Assembly: GCA_017451625.1 (NCBI GenBank)
Contig: JAFTNY010000050.1
Span: 1-33,792, forward strand
DNA from: Alphaproteobacteria bacterium
Lineage (GTDB): Bacteria; Pseudomonadota; Alphaproteobacteria; Rs-D84
Length of the DNA stretch: 33,792 nucleotides
Direction of reading: 5' to 3'
Each line of letters starts with the position of its first letter. Position 1 is the first letter of the stretch. Shown here in pieces: positions 1-6,097 of this stretch. The translations under genes were made by a program, and so were the position numbers. The notes under the pieces are model-generated. The model had not been told where the DNA came from. It worked only from the letters and a program-made list of their open reading frames with translations, and searched no databases.

Positions 1-14
1 AAAAGTTTTTTCAT
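1..14 (-). CDS. Start of an unidentified leftward gene (partial)
   Basis: Only the first codons (MKKL) lie in the window, so no product can be named. The start is supported by an AAGGAG Shine-Dalgarno at about 20-25 on the minus strand, five bases before the ATG, and by a TAGAAT -10-like element at about 39-44. The MKKL opening would suit a signal peptide, but that is a guess from four residues. Confidence 0.5.
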
Positions 15-178
15 GGGGACTCCTTTTTGTTTTTCATATTCTAATGAATCAATCCCCATAAATCAATATGGTTTTTTGACACTTGAAACTCCGACAAAAA
101 TCCCTATATCTGCAATGTCCGTTGGGGATTAATTTAACAAATCCAAACTTTATCGAACAACAGACAAAGGAGATAAGT
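15..178. promoter_or_regulatory. Divergent intergenic region with signals for both flanking genes
   Basis: This gap separates a leftward gene from a rightward one. The minus strand carries a TAGAAT -10-like element (about 39-44) with a TGATTT/TTGATT -35-like element about 17 bp upstream. The plus strand has a perfect TTGACA at 76-81, but no convincing -10 at normal spacing. The AAAGGAG Shine-Dalgarno at 166-172 decides the TTG start at 179. No RNA gene was seen. Confidence 0.4.
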
Positions 179-394
179 TTGACAGCAAAAGCACAGGAAT
201 ATTTAGCGGTTGCAAGTCGCCTAGCAAACACTAGTTTAACCGCGGATGAACGCGCCAAGATTCACGACAAGTTGCGCGACATCAAGCAATCATTTGGGGC
301 GGCTGATTGGGACGCACTGATTATGTGGGCAGGCAGTCAAATGATACGTGCAGAATTGCGCAAGCAAGAAATGCAGTATCTGAAATCCCGATAA
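179..394 (+). CDS. Small hypothetical protein (71 aa, TTG start)
   Basis: I do not recognise a family. The product is a short, hydrophilic, probably helical cytosolic protein with no signal peptide or membrane segment; it begins MTAKAQEYL and ends in a charged stretch around RAELRKQEMQYLKSR. The frame is open from 83, but the start chosen is the TTG at 179. It has AAAGGAG six bases upstream (166-172), while the upstream codons have no ribosome binding site and encode an unlikely sequence. It converges on the HNH-type gene 33 bp away, with no clear terminator between them. Confidence 0.6.
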   Translation: MTAKAQEYLAVASRLANTSLTADERAKIHDKLRDIKQSFGAADWDALIMWAGSQMIRAELRKQEMQYLKSR

Positions 395-426
395 AAAAAC
401 TGCGGCACAATAAATCTGATTGTAAT

Positions 427-1497
427 TTATCGTTTAATTTCGGTGCCGGCCTGATGATGATACTGGCACAGTTGTATCTTTTTATTATTGTATTCAACTA
501 GTTTCTGTTCGGCGATGGCACGTTCCATCTGAACATGCTGTGGGGCCTGTTTTGTAGTGTACGTGTGTTGTAATACATAATTATGTAATTCATAATTCTT
601 GATACCCAGTTCAAACAGGTCTTTGTTAGATACACGCGGCGTCAGTACCAGTTTTGATTCTGGGGCCAGATAAGCGGTTGGTGCGCCACAGCGTTGATAA
701 AATATACCGCCGGCACCAGCAGATGGATCAATACTGTGTTCCAATACATATTTGGTGTTGTACAGATTTGGCGATACATTTTGAAAGTATTTATATATCG
801 GTTGATAAATAATCGTCTGTTCTGGGGTTGGTGCAAAATTGCGAACCACAGGTGTACACATACGACCGTTGCCCTTGATAATTGGGCCATAGCGAACATC
901 TTCGATGTCCATGAAAATCATGCGGTCGCAGTATGGAAACCCAACACGACGCGCGACCAGTCCATATTCCGACACATTGGTAAAGATATAGTTATTTATG
1001 TGCAACTGAAAAACACTGGGGGCATATCGGAAAGAAACGTTCCCAGGGCCGATAAAGTTTATACAATCATCACATGGCGCAATACGTTCAATTACCAACA
1101 TGCGGTCTTTTAGCCCCATACGATTGGCAATATGCATATGTGGGTTGATTTCATCGACCTTTTTGGTCAGGCATAAATCAGCCAGCCAGAGTCCGATGCG
1201 CACCTTGTCAAACCAATTCAGCAAAATATGCAGGTCGTTGCCGGTCACGCTGGTACCAGCCAGAATGTTTTGGATGATGGTTTTTACAGATGCCTCTAGT
1301 GCAGAGAATTCTGAATTACAACGTTCACAGGCCGGAAACTTGAACGCGCCAAATGCGATTGAACCATTTGGGGTAATCGGCCCCAGATGGCATGGGCGGC
1401 TTTTCTTGCCAGTCATTTCAATCAGCCATTGAGGGATGATATGTTCCGCGTTCTTATTTTCTGGTGGATTACCACAAAACACACAAAACTTTGCCAA
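427..1497 (-). CDS. HNH-type zinc-knuckle protein, putative endonuclease
   Basis: The N-terminus has the layout of an HNH/zinc-finger nuclease: C5-x2-C8, then E18-H19 in EHIIPQWL, then C57-x2-C60-N61. The two CxxC pairs would bind structural zinc and the His lies in the beta-beta-alpha site. The remaining ~290 residues are not recognised and carry further Cys pairs. No signal peptide or membrane segment is seen, so it is probably cytosolic. The start is a TTG, supported by AAGGA eight bases upstream; no ATG gives the CxxC-containing N-terminus. It stands alone, without a methyltransferase or toxin-antitoxin partner in view. The nuclease role is inferred from the motif only; substrate unknown. 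Confidence 0.6.
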   Translation of the reverse strand: MAKFCVFCGNPPENKNAEHIIPQWLIEMTGKKSRPCHLGPITPNGSIAFGAFKFPACERCNSEFSALEASVKTIIQNILAGTSVTGNDLHILLNWFDKVRIGLWLADLCLTKKVDEINPHMHIANRMGLKDRMLVIERIAPCDDCINFIGPGNVSFRYAPSVFQLHINNYIFTNVSEYGLVARRVGFPYCDRMIFMDIEDVRYGPIIKGNGRMCTPVVRNFAPTPEQTIIYQPIYKYFQNVSPNLYNTKYVLEHSIDPSAGAGGIFYQRCGAPTAYLAPESKLVLTPRVSNKDLFELGIKNYELHNYVLQHTYTTKQAPQHVQMERAIAEQKLVEYNNKKIQLCQYHHQAGTEIKR

Positions 1498-1533
1498 TTT
1501 GATTTTCCTTTTGGGTTATATGACGACTCTTAT

Positions 1534-1560
1534 TTTGACACATATAACAATTTTGTCAAA
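1534..1560. promoter_or_regulatory. Inverted repeat TTTGACA-N13-TGTCAAA upstream of the HNH-type gene
   Basis: Perfect 7-bp arms lie at 1534-1540 and 1554-1560, so a TTGACA hexamer reads in both directions. The leftward copy is suitably placed to serve as the -35 of the HNH-type gene (start 1497). The symmetry could be an operator or just a chance -35 pair; no regulator is identified. Confidence 0.3.
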
Positions 1561-1563
1561 CAC

Positions 1564-1595
1564 AAAAAAACATCCCACCCTGTGGGGGGGGGGGG
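1564..1595 (-). terminator. Imperfect intrinsic terminator containing a 12-G tract
   Basis: On the minus strand a run of 12 C (complement of G at 1584-1595) is followed by ACA, then GGGTGGG, ATG and seven T. A CCCNCCC/GGGTGGG stem with a T tail would end transcription of the leftward membrane-protein gene that stops at 1623. The stem has a mismatch because the homopolymer has replaced whatever originally stood opposite the T. Confidence 0.4.
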
Positions 1596-1622
1596 CGTGA
1601 GAACTGAATTTTGAAAACGCGA

Positions 1623-2120
1623 CTATTTTTTGCGTTTTGCTGTCTTGGTGCGACGGGGGCGTGGGGGCGCAACCTCGTCAGCGGTGGACATGATGTCTAT
1701 TTCTGCATCACCGTTTGCAATGTCCATAATGTTATTTACATTGCGGCGCAGGTTCGGATGACGATCGGCATAACGCTTAATCCCAACCAAGACGGCGGCT
1801 GTAATAATCTTTTCCAAATCGCGTGGGTCGATGTGTTCAGATACACGACCACGAATACTGGACATTACGCCCTGAACTGTATTGCGGGCACGACGAATAA
1901 AGGCGCGACGGCGGTGTGCACGAACGATTTCGCGTATCCACATTACAATCAACATTACAATCAGCGGCAGTACCACACAAAACAGAAAGTAGCGATACCA
2001 ACTGTCGCAGAATGGGGTTGGGAACATGGCATCGCAAATGCGCTGGAAATGCAATGCGGACACCGCAATCATTTCATAGATGGCCAAGGCCGTAAAACAA
2101 ATTTTGGATTTTAATAACAT
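1623..2120 (-). CDS. Small membrane protein with basic cytosolic tail, unknown function
   Basis: No family recognised. The 165-aa product starts MLLKSKICFTALAIYEMIAV, a hydrophobic segment at about residues 5-25. A second strong transmembrane segment at about 42-60 (FLFCVVLPLIVMLIVMW) is followed by an Arg-rich stretch (REIVRAHRRRAFIRRARN) that should face the cytosol. The C-terminal half is soluble, with a positively charged Pro/Arg/Lys tail (PPRPRRTKTAKRKK). The frame is open 12 codons further upstream, but ATG 2120 has GGGGGA seven bases before it and is chosen. It is transcribed leftward toward the G-tract terminator. Confidence 0.6.
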   Translation of the reverse strand: MLLKSKICFTALAIYEMIAVSALHFQRICDAMFPTPFCDSWYRYFLFCVVLPLIVMLIVMWIREIVRAHRRRAFIRRARNTVQGVMSSIRGRVSEHIDPRDLEKIITAAVLVGIKRYADRHPNLRRNVNNIMDIANGDAEIDIMSTADEVAPPRPRRTKTAKRKK

Positions 2121-2200
2121 GTTGTATCCCCCGTTGTTAATAAGACGATACAACAATACAAAATTATACAGCCGAAGTCAGCAGGTATGAATTCCGATAA

Positions 2201-3028
2201 CTATTCATCCAATGCCAAAATGAAAATTCCCAATTTGTTTGCCTGTCTTATCACCGCGGGTTTATTTACGACAAAGCAGGTTCGCGTATTAACAACGATA
2301 CCACGCAGGTGGGCCGCTGCAACCGCATTTACCGTATCAACACCAATCGCAGGAATATCAATGCGCAGGTCTTGGTTGGGCTTGGTCATTTTTGCGAAAA
2401 TACCGCTGGGTTTACGTTTGTTTTTACGCATATCAACAACACGTTCCAGCATACGGGCGGTGCCTTCGGCCGCTTCGACAGCAATAACCTGAGAGTCAAC
2501 AACAACAGACGCACCAATGTCGGCCGCGCCGATGGTGTGCGAAACCTCAATCGCGCGTTCAATGTTGCGACGATCAGACGCGGACGGTTTTGCGCGTGTC
2601 TGGGGGCCGGCCACTTCGAACGTTAATTCAGGTGCCAAATCTTGGGCGGCGACAATTTCAAAGCCCTGTTTTTCCAAAACGTTATTTAATGCAACAGCCA
2701 TAGAATCATACCCCCGTTGATGCTTCATTATTTTCAGCAATGTCATAAAAGTCCATAAATCAGGACGCAAATCAGAAAAATTTGGATGCCCCAGCGCGCC
2801 AACAAATGTTAACTTTTTAATGCCGCGACGACGAAATTCACGGATTGCGCGCCCTGCCCCACCAAGACGAACAACCATATCTGGTGCCAGACGGGGGTCA
2901 ACAAAATTCTTGAGCCCCACAACAAAAACATCCCACCCAGCACGACGCAATGCATCACGCGTGAAAAACGGCAGGTCCAATGCACCAGCCACCAGTGCTA
3001 TTTTTTTATCTGTGTTTTTATTTTGCAT
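2201..3028 (-). CDS. lpxI: UDP-2,3-diacylglucosamine diphosphatase, LpxI type
   Basis: LpxI hydrolyses UDP-2,3-diacylglucosamine to lipid X in lipid A synthesis; it replaces LpxH in many Alphaproteobacteria. The 275-aa product has the family features: an N-terminal KIALVAGALDLPFFTRDAL, the central GRAIREFRRRGIKKLTFVG, the IGAADIGASVVVDSQVIAVEAAEGT segment, and the C-terminal PAIGVDTVNAVAAAHLRGI. Length matches the family. ATG 3028 is preferred over the in-frame TTG at 3070 because the promoter lies between them and the extension is not family-like. It diverges from an outer-membrane protein gene. Together with lptE it shows that this cell makes lipid A. Confidence 0.88.
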   Translation of the reverse strand: MQNKNTDKKIALVAGALDLPFFTRDALRRAGWDVFVVGLKNFVDPRLAPDMVVRLGGAGRAIREFRRRGIKKLTFVGALGHPNFSDLRPDLWTFMTLLKIMKHQRGYDSMAVALNNVLEKQGFEIVAAQDLAPELTFEVAGPQTRAKPSASDRRNIERAIEVSHTIGAADIGASVVVDSQVIAVEAAEGTARMLERVVDMRKNKRKPSGIFAKMTKPNQDLRIDIPAIGVDTVNAVAAAHLRGIVVNTRTCFVVNKPAVIRQANKLGIFILALDE

Positions 3029-3034
3029 GTCTAT

Positions 3035-3063
3035 ATCGTACGAATAAATCAGACTGGAATCAA
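3035..3063 (-). promoter_or_regulatory. Promoter of lpxI, probably giving a leaderless mRNA
   Basis: On the minus strand, -35 TTGATT (3058-3063) and -10 TACGAT (3035-3040) are separated by 17 bp. Only six bases (ATAGAC) lie between the -10 and the ATG of lpxI, so transcription should begin at or next to the start codon. No Shine-Dalgarno is present. Confidence 0.55.
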
Positions 3064-3072
3064 GTTGCAATT

Positions 3073-3083
3073 TGTGATAGAAT
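3073..3083 (+). promoter_or_regulatory. Extended -10 (TGTGATAGAAT) of the outer-membrane protein gene at 3116
   Basis: TGA precedes TAGAAT (3078-3083), the arrangement of an extended -10. The -35 is weak. Predicted transcription starts near 3090, giving a short leader with AGG at about 3101. The same 11-mer, with minor variation, precedes several other genes in the window. Confidence 0.45.
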
Positions 3084-3115
3084 TTTTAATGATAATATTT
3101 AGGCAGGTTAAAATT

Positions 3116-3889
3116 ATGAAAAAGATATCTTGTTTTACTGTTTTGTTGGCAACAATCGCCATGTGTGGCAATGCACAGGCAACATATGACCACGCAAAGT
3201 TTCAGGCAGAAATAATCGAAGGACTGGACCTGATTGGCGCGCGCGATACGATTGATACAACACCGATGGCGGCCCCTGGGGAACTGGGGCGTGAAGTGTA
3301 TGAAATCGCCGGCGCGGTAAATCCTGATGACATTCAGATTTTTATTCCAACATCAATGTATATGCGTATGGGCGCGGGGTTGAATTTGGGCTTTGCAACA
3401 GACAAGGCAATGTTCGATGGCACAGAATATGAAAGTTCGGGCAGTTATACAACACAAATTGCGTTGGGATGGAACCTGTCTTCATATGTGCGGACAGAAA
3501 TCGATTTCCATACCGCAACATTAAAGTTTTCAGATCTGGATGCGCGACGTGCAACATATCAAACACTGGGCGGAATGTTGTACTTTGATTTGGCGCGACG
3601 CTATGTCCAGACGGGCGACATCACACGCCGCAGAACATTTGTGCCGTTTATGGGCGTTGGGGCCGCACTGGGCGTATATGGATTCCAAGGCGCAGGTGGC
3701 GCAGACGGCTTCGTGTGTGCCGCACCGCGTGCCGCACTGGGGTTCAATATTATGTTCACAGACCTGATTGGGGTTGATGTGGAATATCAATATCAGATGA
3801 TGATTGGCAACGGTTTTGGATGGGGCGTGCGCGCAGGTGGCGTTGATAACATCAGCAACGTTATGGCATCTGTTCGTGTGAACTTCTAA
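3116..3889 (+). CDS. Outer-membrane beta-barrel protein (OmpA/Opa-like fold)
   Basis: The 257-aa precursor has a signal peptide (MKKISCFTVLLATIAMCGNAQA, cleavage likely after AQA). From about residue 80 it shows alternating amphipathic strands (MYMRMGAGLNLGF, TTQIALGWNLSSYVRTEIDF, TFVPFMGVGAALGVYGF, IGVDVEYQYQMMIG). It ends ASVRVNF, with the terminal Phe typical of BamA-inserted barrels. ATG 3116 is chosen because the open frame upstream encodes non-signal sequence. A second, shorter barrel follows on the same strand. The specific role (structure, adhesion, transport) cannot be told. Confidence 0.75.
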   Translation: MKKISCFTVLLATIAMCGNAQATYDHAKFQAEIIEGLDLIGARDTIDTTPMAAPGELGREVYEIAGAVNPDDIQIFIPTSMYMRMGAGLNLGFATDKAMFDGTEYESSGSYTTQIALGWNLSSYVRTEIDFHTATLKFSDLDARRATYQTLGGMLYFDLARRYVQTGDITRRRTFVPFMGVGAALGVYGFQGAGGADGFVCAAPRAALGFNIMFTDLIGVDVEYQYQMMIGNGFGWGVRAGGVDNISNVMASVRVNF

Positions 3890-3938
3890 ACATAAAAAGA
3901 CGGATAAACAAAGGAAATATACAGGGGTACAACGGGTC

Positions 3939-4592
3939 ATGAAAGCAAAATTCTTATTACCGATGATGTGTATGTTGCCAATGGTGGCAAATGCGGCGAT
4001 TCCGTATCGGGTTGAACAGGTAAAAATGCCGGCACCAGAAACACCAACCGGTCTGGACAGCGAGGCATATGCACGCACACGCCGTTTTTACGTTGGCGGA
4101 ATGTACAACTTTGCCATGTGGCAGGATTTTACCGACGAAAACGACATTTCAATAAGTGGTAAAAACACATCTGGGGTCGAGGCGTTTGCCGGCCTGCGTA
4201 TCTATGACACATTCAGAATCGAGGCAAACTATGTCCGTACAGATGCCAAGTGGAACGACCTGTCATTTACCGGCGATACATTTTTTGTAAATGCGATTTG
4301 GGATGCACGAATTGATAATATTTATCGCCTGTTCCGCAGCCAGATGATTGTGCCGTATGTCGGCGTGGGGGCCGGTTTGTCGTGGAACAGCGCAAGCGAT
4401 GGGGTAAAACTGGACAACAAAATCGCACCTGTGGCGGCGGCACTGGCAGGTATCAGCATAGAATTTAGTTCTATATTCGCACTGGATTTCGGGTACAGAT
4501 ATTTTTATATGTTTGACCCCAAGGCCGAAGGAATAACAGACCTGAACCCGACGGCGCATCAATTCCGCGCAGGGGCGCGCATTAGTTTCTGA
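3939..4592 (+). CDS. Outer-membrane beta-barrel protein (217 aa)
   Basis: A signal peptide (MKAKFLLPMMCMLPMVANA, cleavage likely after ANA) precedes a short periplasmic segment and then about eight predicted beta-strands, including FYVGGMYNFAMWQDF, GVEAFAGLRIYDTFRIEANYV, MIVPYVGVGAGLSW and IFALDFGYRYFYMF. The C-terminus is AGARISF, a Phe-terminated insertion signal. The size suits an 8-stranded OmpW/OmpX/Opa-class barrel. It lies 49 bp after another barrel gene. Its TGA stop overlaps the ATG of the methyltransferase by one base, so the two are probably translationally coupled. Confidence 0.72.
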   Translation: MKAKFLLPMMCMLPMVANAAIPYRVEQVKMPAPETPTGLDSEAYARTRRFYVGGMYNFAMWQDFTDENDISISGKNTSGVEAFAGLRIYDTFRIEANYVRTDAKWNDLSFTGDTFFVNAIWDARIDNIYRLFRSQMIVPYVGVGAGLSWNSASDGVKLDNKIAPVAAALAGISIEFSSIFALDFGYRYFYMFDPKAEGITDLNPTAHQFRAGARISF

Positions 4593-5518
4593 TGAAAAAC
4601 ACATGTCCATTGTTTGGTAAATGCGGCGGCTGTAAATTTGACTTTACGGCCGCCGATTATCGTGAACAAAAGTTAAAAGAACTGGCAACAATTCCATACA
4701 CAAACGAACCTGTGTGGATTTCGGGCGGTATGCGCCGGCGCGCAGATTGCGCATTTGCCGCGGGTAAATTTGGATTCTATCAGGCAGGAACGAAAAATAT
4801 CATTCCGATAACACACTGTCCAAATCTGGCGGATGCGATAAACAATATACTGCCACAGATGGCAAATATCCCATGGTGCGGTGCAGGGGCGTGCCTGATT
4901 ACAGAATGCGACAACGGTATCGACGTGGCGATTACGTCAAATGTGCCATACTTTACCCCAGAATTTCGGGATGCGGCGCAAAAACTGCCGGTCATTCGTA
5001 TTACATGGAACGATAAAGTCATAAAACAAACACAAAATCCAACGATAACTTTTAGCAATCTTTCTGTACCATATCCGACCGGCGCGTTTTTACAACCCAG
5101 CATCGCAGGCGCAGACGCAATGCGAAAAATTGTTGTGGCACACGCCCAAAACTATGCACGCGTGGCCGATTTGTTTTGCGGACTGGGGAACTTTACATTT
5201 GAACTGGACGCAGATGGGTTCGACATTGTTGGCACAGGCGTAAAACGCGACCTGTTTAAAAACCCACTGACGGTTGGGATGTTGAAAAATTATGACTGCG
5301 TTGTTATGGACCCACCACGCGCCGGTGCGATGGCACAATGCCAAGAATTAGTAAAAAGTGATGTAAAGCGTGTGATTTATGTGTCATGCAACCCAACAAC
5401 ATTTATGCGCGATGCAAAAATTCTGGGGCGCGGCGGATTTCAGATGACAGAACTGACACCGGTCGATCAATTTGTCGGCAGTCATCATTGGGAACTGATT
5501 GGTGTATTTGATAAATAG
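4592..5518 (+). CDS. RNA (uracil-5-)-methyltransferase, TrmA/RlmD family, compact form
   Basis: The family makes m5U in rRNA or tRNA using S-adenosylmethionine. Visible features: iron-sulfur Cys at C5, C11, C14 and C76; motif I ADLFCGLGNFTFEL; DPPRAGA; the nucleophile in YVSCNPTTF (about C266); and the C-terminal HHWELIGVF. At 308 aa it is much shorter than the usual ~400-430. The N-terminal TRAM domain is absent. The stretch between motif I and RDLFKNPL is about 20 residues shorter than I recall for alphaproteobacterial relatives, removing the strand that carries the SAM-ribose acidic residue. RNA target and activity are therefore uncertain. It overlaps the upstream gene by one base and converges on zapA, 8 bp away. 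Confidence 0.78.
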   Translation: MKNTCPLFGKCGGCKFDFTAADYREQKLKELATIPYTNEPVWISGGMRRRADCAFAAGKFGFYQAGTKNIIPITHCPNLADAINNILPQMANIPWCGAGACLITECDNGIDVAITSNVPYFTPEFRDAAQKLPVIRITWNDKVIKQTQNPTITFSNLSVPYPTGAFLQPSIAGADAMRKIVVAHAQNYARVADLFCGLGNFTFELDADGFDIVGTGVKRDLFKNPLTVGMLKNYDCVVMDPPRAGAMAQCQELVKSDVKRVIYVSCNPTTFMRDAKILGRGGFQMTELTPVDQFVGSHHWELIGVFDK

Positions 5519-5526
5519 GCGTGGTG

Positions 5527-5805
5527 TTATTGCGAAATCTTGTGCTTGATTTCGCGGATACGAGCCAAGATTTCTTTTAAATCAGATTCTGTGGCCGCGG
5601 GGGCGGGACGACTGCGCACTTCGTCCGCCAAAACGATACACAGCGTTGCCAATAGCGCACTTTCGGGCAGCGGACCAATTTTATCCAAAATTTCGCGTGC
5701 GCGCGCATCAACCATTTTTCCCAATTCAATCAGGCGCGATTCTTGGCCATCTTCGCACCCCATGGGATAGTTTTTATTAACAATTGGAATTGAAACAACA
5801 CTCAT
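5527..5805 (-). CDS. zapA: Cell division protein ZapA
   Basis: ZapA binds FtsZ and cross-links its protofilaments at the division ring. The 92-aa product has the family layout: an N-terminal beta region (VSIPIVNKNYPMGCEDGQE), then a helix (LIELGKMVDARAREILDKIG), ALLATLCIVLADEV, and a C-terminal coiled coil (LKEILARIREIKHKI). Its ATG overlaps the stop of the upstream coiled-coil gene (ATGA), so the two form one translational unit. The 6S RNA often found downstream of zapA in this class is not here; a convergent methyltransferase gene ends 8 bp away. Confidence 0.85.
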   Translation of the reverse strand: MSVVSIPIVNKNYPMGCEDGQESRLIELGKMVDARAREILDKIGPLPESALLATLCIVLADEVRSRPAPAATESDLKEILARIREIKHKISQ

Positions 5806-6014
5806 TTCTTTAACTTCTTTAGTATTGATATGGATTGGTCAATCATTTCGCGGGCGTGGGCGTTTTTATCGCGCAGGACACGCACCTGTTCGGTCAGGAT
5901 TGCCACCTCTAGATCTGTTTGCTTGCCCGCGTGTATAGCTGTACCGCGCAGACGGGCAGCCGCATCTTCGAGATGGGTCAGTTCTTGGAAAATTTGTTGT
6001 TTTATATCTGCCAT
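5802..6014 (-). CDS. Small coiled-coil protein coupled to zapA (DUF4164-like)
   Basis: The 70-aa product is almost entirely helical with heptad-like hydrophobic spacing (MADIKQQIFQELTHLEDAAA, LEVAILTEQVRVLRDKNAHA, SISILKKLKK). Small coiled-coil genes of this kind sit directly before zapA in many Alphaproteobacteria and are thought to act with it in division; family membership here is by size, context and composition. The start lies six bases after a -10 element, so translation is probably leaderless. Confidence 0.6.
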   Translation of the reverse strand: MADIKQQIFQELTHLEDAAARLRGTAIHAGKQTDLEVAILTEQVRVLRDKNAHAREMIDQSISILKKLKK

Positions 6015-6020
6015 ATTGGC

Positions 6021-6049
6021 AGTTTAAGACATTTTTTATATGCGTTCAA
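6021..6049 (-). promoter_or_regulatory. Promoter of the coiled-coil/zapA operon, leaderless layout
   Basis: -35 TTGAAC (6044-6049) and -10 TAAACT (6021-6026) are separated by exactly 17 bp on the minus strand. The ATG at 6014 begins after only six more bases (GCCAAT). No Shine-Dalgarno fits between them. Confidence 0.6.
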
Positions 6050-6057
6050 CCCTAAAA

Positions 6058-6068
6058 TGTGATATACT
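6058..6068 (+). promoter_or_regulatory. Extended -10 (TGTGATATACT) of the acidic-protein gene
   Basis: TATACT (6063-6068) is preceded by TGA as in extended -10 promoters; the -35 is poor. Transcription from about 6075 would give a ~23-base leader containing GGGGG (6084-6088), nine bases before ATG 6098. Confidence 0.45.
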
Positions 6069-6097
6069 GATGGCATCTATTGTGGGGGTTGCAGCAT

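Noticed and set aside
2934-2948. 15-nt match (AAAAACATCCCACCC) between the lpxI coding sequence and the terminator-like region at 1566-1580
   Set aside because: In lpxI it simply encodes the conserved GWDVF region. The match is short, low-complexity and without flanking similarity, so it is not treated as a repeat family.
3530-4078. A 182-codon open frame antisense to the two barrel genes
   Set aside because: It covers the ends of two clear outer-membrane genes on the other strand, with Cys/His-rich nonsense composition and no start signal.
5519-5526. Expected 6S RNA downstream of zapA
   Set aside because: Only 8 bp separate zapA from the convergent methyltransferase gene, so there is no room for it here.
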